The notes under the pieces were generated by a model. That model saw nothing but the letters and a program-made list of their open reading frames with translations, had not been told where the DNA came from and made no database searches. From positions 1-14,393 of the forward strand of contig JAOUGQ010000055.1 of NCBI GenBank assembly GCA_029865515.1: a stretch of 14,393 bases of DNA, in the 5' to 3' direction. Both the position numbers and the translations under genes were made by a program. Source of the DNA: Nitrospirota bacterium (GTDB taxonomy: Bacteria > Nitrospirota > Nitrospiria > Nitrospirales > UBA8639). Shown here piece by piece: positions 6,797-13,914 of this stretch. Numbering within the stretch: the stretch's first letter is position 1; the number at the start of each line of letters is the position of its first letter.

Positions 6797-7500
6797 TGAC
6801 TAAAGGAAATCTGCTGTACGAAGGAAAAGCCAAGAAAATTTTCCTGACCGAAAAAGACGATGAAGTCATTCAGTATTTCAAGGACGATGCCACCGCCTTC
6901 AACGCTCAAAAACGGGGGACCATTTTAGAAAAAGGGGTGGTGAACAATAAAATCTCCTCAACACTTTTCCCGTATCTTGCCGAAGCGGGAATTCCGAGTC
7001 ATTTCATTCAGCAACTGAATGATCGCGAAATGTTAACGCGTCGAGTGAAAATTATCCCAGTGGAGGTTGTCGTACGCAATCGGGCCACGGGAAGCATTGT
7101 GAAGCGATTGGGTTTAGAAGAAGGGTTGATCATTGATCCACCGTTAATCGAGTTTTTCTATAAAGATGATTCGTTGGGGGACCCCCTCATTACCGAAGAC
7201 CATATTCGCCTGCTCAAATTGGCGACCCCATCACAATTAGAGGAACTTCGTCGGCAGGCCCTCAAAATCAACGAGGTGCTACAACCTTTTTTTCAGAAAA
7301 GGGGAATGATGCTCGTAGATTTCAAGCTGGAATTCGGATTATGGAATGGTCAGATAATCCTGGCGGATGAAATTTCTCCGGACACCTGTCGTTTTTGGGA
7401 CATTCAAACCGGGGAACGCATGGATAAGGATCGCTTTCGAAAAGACTTAGGGCGAATCGAGGAAACGTATCAGGAAGTGCTCAAACGAGTATGCGGATAA
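6793..7500 (+). CDS. purC: SAICAR synthetase
   Basis: ATP-dependent ligase joining aspartate to CAIR; its product is the first substrate of the neighbouring PurB. Length of 235 residues is typical of the short bacterial form. Motifs: LLYEGKAKKIF (7-17) at the nucleotide-binding start, signature IPVEVVVRNRATGS (88-101), FYKDDSLGDPLI (122-133), signature LVDFKLEFG (174-182), and ILADEISPDTCRFWD (189-203). The ATG overlaps the purB stop; a second ATG follows at once at 6796, so the first methionine is ambiguous by one residue. The 113-nt gap to purS contains a 12-bp palindrome. Confidence 0.96.
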   Translation: MMTKGNLLYEGKAKKIFLTEKDDEVIQYFKDDATAFNAQKRGTILEKGVVNNKISSTLFPYLAEAGIPSHFIQQLNDREMLTRRVKIIPVEVVVRNRATGSIVKRLGLEEGLIIDPPLIEFFYKDDSLGDPLITEDHIRLLKLATPSQLEELRRQALKINEVLQPFFQKRGMMLVDFKLEFGLWNGQIILADEISPDTCRFWDIQTGERMDKDRFRKDLGRIEETYQEVLKRVCG

Positions 7501-7551
7501 TTCATGTCTTTTCCAAATATCGATCCCACTCCGGCAAAATCCTTTCTTATC

Positions 7552-7563
7552 AATCACGTGATT
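7552..7563. repeat. 12-bp perfect palindrome in purC-purS gap
   Basis: AATCACGTGATT is a perfect 12-bp palindrome about 50 nt ahead of the purS start. It could be a protein-binding site or chance; there is no loop, so it is not an RNA hairpin of the usual kind. No second copy was noticed near other genes. Confidence 0.3.
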
Positions 7564-7613
7564 CTTAGGTGAAATTTTACCCACCATACCCCTGTTGCTC
7601 CTTCTGGAAAATC

Positions 7614-7859
7614 ATGAAAGTTAAAATTTTCGTCACGCTCAAAAACGGAATTCTTGATCCTCAAGGTCGAGCCATCCAACAATCTCTTCAGACACTCGGC
7701 TTTTCCACAGTTGAAGAGGTCCGTATTGGGAAATTCATGGAACTGGATCTCAATGAAACGAACACCGCGTCTGCGGAAAACAAGATCAAATCTATGTGCG
7801 AAAAACTGTTGGCCAATACCGTTATTGAAGATTATCGATACGAGATTCTTGAGACCTAA
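7614..7859 (+). CDS. purS: FGAM synthase subunit PurS
   Basis: Small subunit that bridges PurL and PurQ in the three-part formylglycinamidine ribonucleotide synthase, helping pass ammonia. The 81-residue product starts MKVKIFVTLKNGILDPQG and continues AIQQSLQTLGFSTVEEVRIGK, MELDL and CEKLLANTVIEDY, the full ordinary PurS pattern. ATG 7614 is preferred; an in-frame GTG at 7569 would add 15 residues ahead of the conserved MKVKI start and is unlikely. A weak GGA ribosome site precedes the ATG. purQ follows after 93 nt that hold a clear stem-loop. Confidence 0.94.
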   Translation: MKVKIFVTLKNGILDPQGRAIQQSLQTLGFSTVEEVRIGKFMELDLNETNTASAENKIKSMCEKLLANTVIEDYRYEILET

Positions 7860-7884
7860 TCGACGTTTTCACATCAGTTCCCCA

Positions 7885-7919
7885 TTGGAAGCGCTCACTC
7901 TGGGAAACGAGCCTTCCAA
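7885..7919 (+). other. Stem-loop in purS-purQ spacer
   Basis: TTGGAAG (7885-7891), a single bulged C, and GCTC (7893-7896) pair with GAGC (7909-7912) and CTTCCAA (7913-7919) around a 12-nt loop, giving 11 pairs with one bulge. No T run follows, so it is not an intrinsic terminator. It ends about 20 nt before the purQ ribosome site. Possible roles are mRNA processing, stability or setting PurS:PurQ ratios; none is shown. Confidence 0.45.
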
Positions 7920-7940
7920 CACGATTTAGGACTTCGACAA

Positions 7941-7946
7941 GAGGAG
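7941..7946 (+). promoter_or_regulatory. Ribosome binding site fixing the purQ TTG start
   Basis: GAGGAG lies 6 nt before TTG 7953. This good site, together with the family-typical start MNIGIIVFPGSNCDRD, supports the TTG initiation codon. Confidence 0.7.
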
Positions 7947-7952
7947 ATCGCC

Positions 7953-8666
7953 TTGAACATCGGCATCATTGTCTTTCCCGGATCCAATTGTGACCGCGAT
8001 TGCGCGCATGTCTTTTCCGAGGTCATGGGGCAAGCCAGTCATCTCATCTGGCACCAGGACACATCCGTTAAAGGCATGGATGCCATCATTCTACCAGGGG
8101 GCTTTTCCTATGGGGACTACCTGCGCACCGGCTCCATAGCCCGTTTTTCTCCCATCATGGACGCGGTTGCTGAATTCGCCGGGCGGGGAGGGATGGTTTT
8201 GGGTATCTGTAATGGATTTCAAATTCTTTTGGAAGCCGGGCTCTTGCCTGGCGTCATGTTGCGAAACCGTGCGCTCTCGTTCATTTGTGAAGATGCGTAT
8301 GTACGGGTAGAAAACGCTGACACCCCGTTTACCAACCAATGCAAACCTGGACAGGTACTCAGGCTCCCCATCGCACATGCCGATGGAAACTATTTTACGG
8401 ACCCTGTCACATTGTCAGCGCTACAAGCCAATGCGCAAATCGTTTTTCGATATTGTGATCGTGACGGCCATGTGACCTCTCAAGCCAATCCCAATGGATC
8501 CCTTGACAACATTGCCGGAATACGCAACTCGGCAGGCAACGTCCTTGGCCTAATGCCTCATCCTGAACGAGGAGCAGAAAGCGTATTGCATAATGAGGAT
8601 GGTGTCACTCTTTTTCGGTCGATGCTATCCGCATTAGAAAAAAACAAGATACGCCAGCCGGTTTAG
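7953..8666 (+). CDS. purQ: FGAM synthase glutaminase subunit PurQ
   Basis: Class I glutamine amidotransferase subunit that releases ammonia for PurL. The triad is visible: Cys86 in VLGICNGFQ (82-90), His203 and Glu205 in MPHPER (201-206). GGFSYGDYLRTGSIARF (49-65) and RNRALSF are PurQ-specific segments. Length of 237 is normal for the free-standing protein found with small PurL and PurS. Translation begins at TTG with a strong ribosome site, an uncommon start codon that may lower output relative to PurL and PurS (inference). In a Bacillus-type operon purL would follow directly; here a DUF433 gene lies between. Confidence 0.95.
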   Translation: MNIGIIVFPGSNCDRDCAHVFSEVMGQASHLIWHQDTSVKGMDAIILPGGFSYGDYLRTGSIARFSPIMDAVAEFAGRGGMVLGICNGFQILLEAGLLPGVMLRNRALSFICEDAYVRVENADTPFTNQCKPGQVLRLPIAHADGNYFTDPVTLSALQANAQIVFRYCDRDGHVTSQANPNGSLDNIAGIRNSAGNVLGLMPHPERGAESVLHNEDGVTLFRSMLSALEKNKIRQPV

Positions 8667-8720
8667 CCTCGACCACAGCAATCACCAAACGGCATTGACG
8701 GTCTTTTTTGAAAAGCCGAC

Positions 8721-8969
8721 ATGGAAGTTTTTCCAGGAATAACGATGACTCCGAATATCTGCAACGGAAAGCCCTGTGTGGCCGGAACCACCGTGGATGT
8801 AGCCACGGTGGTCGGGACACTCGGCATCGGAAAATCGTTCACTGACGTTCAGGAAGCATTGAACCTGACTTATGAACAAGTGTTAGCGGCATTAAAATAC
8901 GCCTCCTATGTCACGGATCATTTACCTCTTCGCATGCCTTCAGGCAATTCGAGTCACAGGACAGAATGA
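8721..8969 (+). CDS. DUF433 protein (antitoxin-like) inside pur block
   Basis: Small protein of 82 residues recognised by the DUF433 pattern: ITxxPxICxGKPC then AGT, a valine-rich strand-helix and a helix ending TYEQVLAALKYASYV. DUF433 proteins are short helix-turn-helix-like proteins, often antitoxins paired with a DUF5615/PIN-like toxin. Here the usual GTR motif reads GTT, and no toxin gene is adjacent. ATG 8721 has a weak ribosome site; ATG 8745 has AGGA at 6 nt and would begin just inside the conserved domain, so the start is unsettled. It sits 54 nt after purQ and 183 nt before purL on the same strand, interrupting an otherwise conserved gene order. Function here is unknown; a regulatory role in purine expression is speculation. 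Confidence 0.75.
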   Translation: MEVFPGITMTPNICNGKPCVAGTTVDVATVVGTLGIGKSFTDVQEALNLTYEQVLAALKYASYVTDHLPLRMPSGNSSHRTE

Positions 8970-9126
8970 ACGTATCTATGGTACGTTCCCTCTTAACTTG
9001 CTTGGATTTTTCTTTTTTCCTTTTTTATGAGTTACCAGAAAAAGATGGGTGAACGTTTTGGTGGTAATTGTTTGACTCTAATACATATTTTTTCCTCTCG
9101 GGCTCCATTTTTTTGCAAGTGAGCCC
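8968..9126 (+). other. DUF433-purL spacer with two inverted repeats
   Basis: GAACGTA (8968-8974) and TACGTTC (8982-8988) form a perfect 7-bp stem with a 7-nt loop, starting on the DUF433 stop codon; no T run follows directly. GGGCTC (9100-9105) and GAGCCC (9121-9126) form a 6-bp stem with a 15-nt loop about 25 nt before purL. The space between is T-rich (several runs of 5-7 T). No convincing promoter was found, and no purine riboswitch is evident. Confidence 0.3.
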
Positions 9127-9152
9127 AAACGCACCGTGATGAGTTTTTTGCC

Positions 9153-11426
9153 ATGACAGACCAATCCAAGGCTTTGCCACAATTACCTCTCACTCAAGAG
9201 ATTATCGAACAGCACGGCCTTTCCGAGGAGGAGTATCAGCAAATCCTCAAACACCTTGGACGTGAGCCGAATCTTACCGAGTTGGGGATTTTTTCCGTGA
9301 TGTGGAGTGAACACTGCAGTTATAAAAGCTCACGGGTTCATTTGAAACGTTTTCCGACGGAAGGGGAGCGAGTTGTTCAGGGGCCTGGAGAAAATGCTGG
9401 AGCGGTGGATATTGGTGATGGGTTTGCTGCGGTCTTCAAAATGGAATCCCACAATCACCCCTCATTCATTGAACCGTTTCAAGGAGCGGCGACGGGTGTC
9501 GGGGGGATTCTCCGGGACATTTTCACGATGGGGGCACGCCCGATCGCGTTATTAAACTCACTTCGATTCGGTGAGTTGGACCTTCCCCAAAATCAGCATT
9601 TATTTAAAGGAGTCGTCTCCGGCATTTCTTCGTATGGAAACTGCATGGGAGTTCCTACGGTTGGAGGGGAGATTGCTTTTAATGATATTTATTCAAAAAA
9701 TCCCCTGGTCAATGTTTTTTGTCTCGGGATCGTCAAGAAAGACCGTCTCCTGCGAGGATTGGCCAAGGGCGCTGGGAATCAAGTGTTGTACATTGGCGCC
9801 AAAACTGGCCGGGATGGGATCCATGGCGCCACGATGGCTTCAGACAGTTTTGATGATGCATCCGAAAAAAAACGACCGAACGTACAGGTTGGCGATCCAT
9901 TTCTAGAAAAGCTTTTACTGGAAGCCTGCCTTGAATTTTTAGAACAAGACCTCTTAGTGGGAATTCAGGATATGGGGGCGGCTGGGCTCACCAGTTCCTC
10001 CTGTGAAATGGCCTCCCGCGCCGGAACCGGCATTGAAATGGATGTAGCCAAAGTGCCACGGCGTGAACCCCAGATGACTCCCTACGAAGTGCTACTGTCT
10101 GAATCCCAGGAAAGAATGTTACTGGTGGCTCAACCCGGGAAGGAAGAAGCCGTCCTGGCAATCTGCAGGAAATGGGGGATTGATGCCGCCGTGGTCGGCC
10201 AAGTCACGGGTGATGGGCTTCTTCGTGTCAAAGAAGGAAATAAGGTCGTTGCGGAAATACCCGCACATGCACTCGCCGAAGAAGGGCCACGCTATGAACG
10301 CCCCGCTGCACCACCGCAATATCAAGAATTCTTGCAGTCTTTGAATCTTGATGCCCTGCCTGACGTGAAAGATCCTGCCGAGGTGTTACTGAAGTTATTA
10401 GGCTCTCCAACCATTGCGAGCAAACGCTGGGTGTTTCGCCAATACGATCACATGGTCGGGACAAATACAGTGGTCTGCCCGGGTTCGGATGCTGCTGTGG
10501 TTCGCATTAAAGGGACGACAAAAGCCTTGGCCATGACGACGGACGGCAATAGCCGGTATTGTCTCCTTAATCCCTATTTGGGAGGAGGGCTGGCGGTCGC
10601 TGAAGCAGCTAGAAATCTGGTATGTGCCGGAGCTCAGCCGATCGGTGTCACAGATTGTCTGAATTTCGGCAACCCGGAGCGTCCTGACGTCATGTGGCAA
10701 TTCATTATGGCGGTTGAAGGCATCGCCGACGCGTGTCGAACACTTGAGATTCCTGTGGTGAGCGGGAACGTCAGTTTTTATAATGAGACAAATGGACTTT
10801 CTATTTATCCCACGCCTATTCTGGGGATGGTCGGACTCATTGAGCGCCAAGAGGCCATTACCACGCAATGGTTTAAGCACCCCGGCGATCGCATCTTTTT
10901 GTTAGGGGAGACAAAAGAAGATTTGGGTGGGACGGAATACCTCAAAGTCATTCATGCCCGTGAACAAGGCTCACCCCCCTGGTTGGATCTGGATCTGGAA
11001 AAAAACCTGCACTCTTGCCTGCTCACGTTAATCAGAAATGAATTAGTGGAATCGGCGCATGATTGCTCGGAAGGCGGGTTACTTGTGACATTAGCCGAGT
11101 CTTGCGTGACGCATCCTTCCGCGCCATTCGGGGCAAATGTTATAATTTCACAACAACGACTCCGGCTGGATTCACTACTCTTCGGTGAAAGCCCCTCCCG
11201 AGTTCTTGTCTCGATCAGACCGCAGCATGTCGATCAAGTACTGGAAACGGTCCAACACGCGGGAGTGCCGATCACTTTATTGGGAGAGGTCACTCAGGGA
11301 AATATGGACGTAACCGTTCAAGGACCCCATGAACATCCGGTGTGCCAGGTGAGCCTGCCTCTTTCCGATATGGCAGACCAATGGCATCACAGTCTTGCCC
11401 GACAACTTGGAGTCGAACAGGCGTGA
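9153..11426 (+). CDS. purL: FGAM synthase large subunit PurL (small type)
   Basis: ATP-dependent synthase that converts FGAR to FGAM using ammonia from PurQ; works with PurS. At 757 residues it is the small, Bacillus-type PurL without a fused glutaminase. Motifs: WSEHCSYKS (51-59) with the catalytic-region His54, GPGENAGAVDIG (77-88), KMESHNHPS (96-104), GAATGVGGILRD (111-122). The second repeat half shows AMTTDGNSRYC, LGGGLAVAEAARNLVCAGAQPIGVTDCLNFGNPE and SGNVSFYNET, and later HDCSEGGL. The two AIRS-like halves are complete and no disruption is seen. ATG 9153 has a weak ribosome site (GATGAG, rather distant). purF follows after 78 nt. Confidence 0.96.
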   Translation: MTDQSKALPQLPLTQEIIEQHGLSEEEYQQILKHLGREPNLTELGIFSVMWSEHCSYKSSRVHLKRFPTEGERVVQGPGENAGAVDIGDGFAAVFKMESHNHPSFIEPFQGAATGVGGILRDIFTMGARPIALLNSLRFGELDLPQNQHLFKGVVSGISSYGNCMGVPTVGGEIAFNDIYSKNPLVNVFCLGIVKKDRLLRGLAKGAGNQVLYIGAKTGRDGIHGATMASDSFDDASEKKRPNVQVGDPFLEKLLLEACLEFLEQDLLVGIQDMGAAGLTSSSCEMASRAGTGIEMDVAKVPRREPQMTPYEVLLSESQERMLLVAQPGKEEAVLAICRKWGIDAAVVGQVTGDGLLRVKEGNKVVAEIPAHALAEEGPRYERPAAPPQYQEFLQSLNLDALPDVKDPAEVLLKLLGSPTIASKRWVFRQYDHMVGTNTVVCPGSDAAVVRIKGTTKALAMTTDGNSRYCLLNPYLGGGLAVAEAARNLVCAGAQPIGVTDCLNFGNPERPDVMWQFIMAVEGIADACRTLEIPVVSGNVSFYNETNGLSIYPTPILGMVGLIERQEAITTQWFKHPGDRIFLLGETKEDLGGTEYLKVIHAREQGSPPWLDLDLEKNLHSCLLTLIRNELVESAHDCSEGGLLVTLAESCVTHPSAPFGANVIISQQRLRLDSLLFGESPSRVLVSIRPQHVDQVLETVQHAGVPITLLGEVTQGNMDVTVQGPHEHPVCQVSLPLSDMADQWHHSLARQLGVEQA

Positions 11427-11504
11427 TGCTTTTTTGTCAATCACCTTACAAGAATTCTTTTTCCTTTTTTCAGACCAACATGTTGTCATGCTATTGAGGA
11501 CATC

Positions 11505-12956
11505 ATGAGCGAATTGCCAATCGTGCGGACCACCCCTTCACCGGACGGGTTTCATGAAGAATGCGCCGTTTTCGGGATTTCTGGGTCGAAGGAGGCCGCG
11601 AATCTCACCTACTTAGGCCTCTATGCCTTACAACACCGAGGACAAGAAGGGTCGGGCATCGTGTCTTCGGATGGCGAACGGTTTTATCAACAAAAGGGGC
11701 TGGGCCTGGTTGCGGATATTTATTCCAAAAAGACTCTACGCGAACTCCCGGGATCCAAGGCTATTGGCCACAATCGGTATTCCACTGCTGGCAGTGGACA
11801 GTTGCATAATGTCCAACCATTGTCCGTCAATTTCGCCTTTGGCAATTTGGCGTTAGCCCACAACGGAAATTTGATTAATGCCGGAGTGCTTCGAGGCGAA
11901 CTCGAAGCTTATGGAGCTATTTTTCAATCTGATTCCGACAGCGAGGTCATCATTCACCTGATCGCCCACTCCAAAGGGGACACGATCGTGAATAGAGTGA
12001 TTGATGCCTTAAGTCTGGTTCGAGGCGCTTTTTCGCTGGTGCTGTTAACAGATGATCATTTGATTGCAGCCCGCGATCCGTTTGGATTTCGCCCCTTGTG
12101 TTTGGGACGGTATAAAGGCAGCTGGGTCGTGGCCTCAGAGACCTGTGCCTTCGATCTGATTGATGCCAAATTCGTGCGTGAAGTCGAACCAGGAGAAATC
12201 GTGGTCATTCAGGATTCCGAACTGACCTCCTATCATCCATTTCTCGAGCGCTCTCGCGCCCAATGCGTGTTTGAATATGTCTATTTTGCGAGACCCGATT
12301 CTAAAATTTTTGGCCCGAATGCCGTGTACCCGGTCCGCAAGGCGTTCGGGCGGCAACTAGCCAAGGAATGTCCAGCCGACGCAGACCTCGTAATTCCGGT
12401 TCCTGATTCAGGCGTTCCAGCGGCCTTGGGCTATGCTGAGGGGATGGGCCTACCATTTGAGATCGGGCTGACCCGCAATCACTATGTGGGACGTACTTTT
12501 ATCGAACCACAACAAGCCATTCGGCATTTTGGGGTAAAACTGAAACTGAATCCGGTTCCAAATGTCCTAGAAGGGAAACGAATTGTTGTCGTGGATGACT
12601 CCATTGTTCGAGGAACCACCAGCCGGAAAATAGTCAAAATGCTTCGCCAAGCGGGCGCTCGAGAAATTCACATGCGCATCAGTTCCCCGCCGGTCATTGC
12701 CCCATGTTTTTACGGAATCGATACGCCGACACAAAAAGAACTCATCGGGTCAAAATTCAGCATTGAAGAGGTTCGGCGTTATGTGACGGCCGACAGTTTG
12801 GGATACCTCAGCCTAGAAGGCATGCTAGCGATGGCTCCAGGATTTTCTCACCACTACTGTAATGCCTGCTTTACGGATACTTATCCCATCACCTTGACCA
12901 AAGCCGAGCAACTCCAGCTTGGATTATTTGAGCCGGATCACCTCTCTCGCTCCTAA
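11505..12956 (+). CDS. purF: Amidophosphoribosyltransferase (Fe-S type)
   Basis: Catalyses the first committed purine step, PRPP plus glutamine to phosphoribosylamine. The N-terminal nucleophile hydrolase domain begins at Cys20 (HEECAVFG); the preceding 19 residues are a propeptide expected to be cleaved off. HRGQEGSG (44-51), HNRYSTAG (89-96) and HNGNL (119-123) follow. The phosphoribosyltransferase loop is VVVDDSIVRGTTS (361-373). Cys254, Cys401, Cys452 and Cys455 (the last two in YCNAC) match the four ligands of the B. subtilis 4Fe-4S cluster, so this is the oxygen-sensitive, end-product-regulated type. Start ATG has GAGGA 6 nt upstream. It ends the purine block in this window; purM, purN, purH and purD are not here. 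Confidence 0.96.
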   Translation: MSELPIVRTTPSPDGFHEECAVFGISGSKEAANLTYLGLYALQHRGQEGSGIVSSDGERFYQQKGLGLVADIYSKKTLRELPGSKAIGHNRYSTAGSGQLHNVQPLSVNFAFGNLALAHNGNLINAGVLRGELEAYGAIFQSDSDSEVIIHLIAHSKGDTIVNRVIDALSLVRGAFSLVLLTDDHLIAARDPFGFRPLCLGRYKGSWVVASETCAFDLIDAKFVREVEPGEIVVIQDSELTSYHPFLERSRAQCVFEYVYFARPDSKIFGPNAVYPVRKAFGRQLAKECPADADLVIPVPDSGVPAALGYAEGMGLPFEIGLTRNHYVGRTFIEPQQAIRHFGVKLKLNPVPNVLEGKRIVVVDDSIVRGTTSRKIVKMLRQAGAREIHMRISSPPVIAPCFYGIDTPTQKELIGSKFSIEEVRRYVTADSLGYLSLEGMLAMAPGFSHHYCNACFTDTYPITLTKAEQLQLGLFEPDHLSRS

Positions 12957-12972
12957 GTGTATTTCCGTTTTG

Positions 12973-13002
12973 TTGCTGCCAAAAATTTTCGTGTGTTAGA
13001 AT
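12973..13002 (+). promoter_or_regulatory. Candidate sigma-70 promoter for the redoxin gene
   Basis: TTGCTG (12973-12978) and TAGAAT (12997-13002) are 18 nt apart. They lie in an A/T-rich gap after purF, about 70 nt before the redoxin start. No clear intrinsic terminator separates purF from it, so read-through is also possible. Confidence 0.35.
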
Positions 13003-13063
13003 TTAAAAAAAATGTTAGGGGTGAACCCTTCAAAGGTTTAGTGCTTGATTGCACAACTTGAAC

Positions 13064-13070
13064 AGGAGGA
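13064..13070 (+). promoter_or_regulatory. Ribosome binding site deciding the redoxin start
   Basis: AGGAGGA ends 4 nt before ATG 13075. An upstream in-frame TTG (13045) lacks such a site and would put charged residues ahead of the signal peptide, so the ATG is preferred. Confidence 0.75.
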
Positions 13071-13074
13071 AATC

Positions 13075-13629
13075 ATGAAAAGAAACATTTATCATATACT
13101 CATCGTATTCATGATGGTGCTGAGTACCGGCCTCATCGCTCAAGCTGGGAGTTTTTTTAAAGTCGGGGAGGCCGCTCCTGATTTCTCGCTGACCGGTCTA
13201 GATGGACAGTCCATTTCTCTTCAACAGTTCAAGGGCAAAGTTGTGGTTTTGGGGCTCTTTCATATTTGCGAACCGTGTCTCATCCAAAGCACCAACCTCC
13301 AGAGAGTCCATGAAGCCACGAAGGGAAAGCCCGTGGCCGTGATTGGCGTCAATTCTTCTGGCGATTCCCGAGCCGATGTCATGGAGTTTATCCAGGGATT
13401 TCCGGTCAAAGTCACGTATCCCTATCTCCTGGACCTGGAAAAGAAGACAGACAAACTCTATGGTGGAGGAAAATTCATTCCCAATGTGTATGTCATCGAT
13501 CAAAAGGGCCTGATCCGTTGGCAGCGTGTGGGGAACTTCTTTACTGACGGCACATTAGCCGGACATGAGGCCATCCTTCAGGAAGTAGAGAAATTATTAC
13601 AGGCACCGCAGACCCCCTCGGCGAGGTAG
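13075..13629 (+). CDS. Exported thioredoxin-like protein (TlpA/AhpC-TSA fold)
   Basis: Predicted exported disulfide-active protein of 184 residues. Residues 1-24 form a signal peptide: MKRN, a hydrophobic core (IYHILIVFMMVLSTGLIA), then AQA-GS as a likely signal peptidase site. The mature part has the redoxin opening GEAAPDFSLTGLDGQSISLQQFKGKVVVLGLF, then CEPC (65-68) as the active-site CxxC, a strand VAVIGVNSSG, and FIPNVYVIDQKG with the conserved cis-Pro and the usual WQRVG continuation. The family includes TlpA, ResA and cytochrome c maturation reductases; peroxiredoxins usually have a TxxC motif instead, so a thiol-disulfide reductase role is more likely. The specific partner is unknown. 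It is separated from purF and may have its own promoter. Confidence 0.85.
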   Translation: MKRNIYHILIVFMMVLSTGLIAQAGSFFKVGEAAPDFSLTGLDGQSISLQQFKGKVVVLGLFHICEPCLIQSTNLQRVHEATKGKPVAVIGVNSSGDSRADVMEFIQGFPVKVTYPYLLDLEKKTDKLYGGGKFIPNVYVIDQKGLIRWQRVGNFFTDGTLAGHEAILQEVEKLLQAPQTPSAR

Positions 13630-13674
13630 GCCGAGGATTTTATGGACGCTTTTTTGAACCGATGTTAGGGCACT

Positions 13675-13914
13675 ATGGACGAACTAGAAGACGGAAAACA
13701 GAAATTTCTGGAGATGGTGAGCGCCCTCGATGCTTCCGTGGAAGTAGTGATTCCTACCACCCCCTCGCGTAGCCTGTTTTTAATTTCTCTGACGAAGGGC
13801 CCCAATCGTAAGTTTATGACCGTCCATGAAGATGACATCTTAGATCTCCCGCAAGAACCTCGGGTTCAAGCCAAAACCCACGCCCTTCTTCAAGAAACTC
13901 TGGCAGCATTATGA
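13675..13914 (+). CDS. Unrecognised 79-residue protein
   Basis: No family recognised. The product begins with an acidic helix-like segment (MDELEDGKQKFLEMVSALD), then two probable strands (SVEVVIPTTP and RSLFLISLTKG), then KFMTVHEDDILDLPQ and a C-terminal helix (VQAKTHALLQETLAAL). It has no cysteine, signal peptide or membrane segment, so it is probably a small cytoplasmic protein with an alpha-beta-beta-alpha layout. ATG 13675 has a weak TAGGG site. It lies 45 nt after the redoxin gene, and its stop overlaps the next start as ATGA, which supports its being a real gene translationally coupled to the MBL-like protein. Function not assigned. Confidence 0.7.
   Translation: MDELEDGKQKFLEMVSALDASVEVVIPTTPSRSLFLISLTKGPNRKFMTVHEDDILDLPQEPRVQAKTHALLQETLAAL

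Noticed and set aside
9056..9084. Possible promoter TTTTGG-N17-TAATAC before purL
   Set aside because: The -35 fits poorly and TTGACT at 9072 has no suitable -10 downstream; not strong enough to list.
8970..9152. Toxin gene partner or remnant for the DUF433 protein
   Set aside because: The spacer is T-rich with no open frame of useful length and no recognisable DUF5615 or PIN residues.
10398..10880. Minus-strand 160-residue frame inside purL
   Set aside because: Antisense shadow of a conserved purL segment; the product has no recognisable motif.
11423..11444. GTGAT/ATCAC stem at the purL stop as a terminator
   Set aside because: Only 5 pairs with the T run inside the loop rather than after the stem, and purF follows closely.
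12957..13060. Intrinsic terminator after purF
   Set aside because: Only short 4-bp stems (AGGG/CCCT, AACC/GGTT) that compete with one another and lack a following T run.
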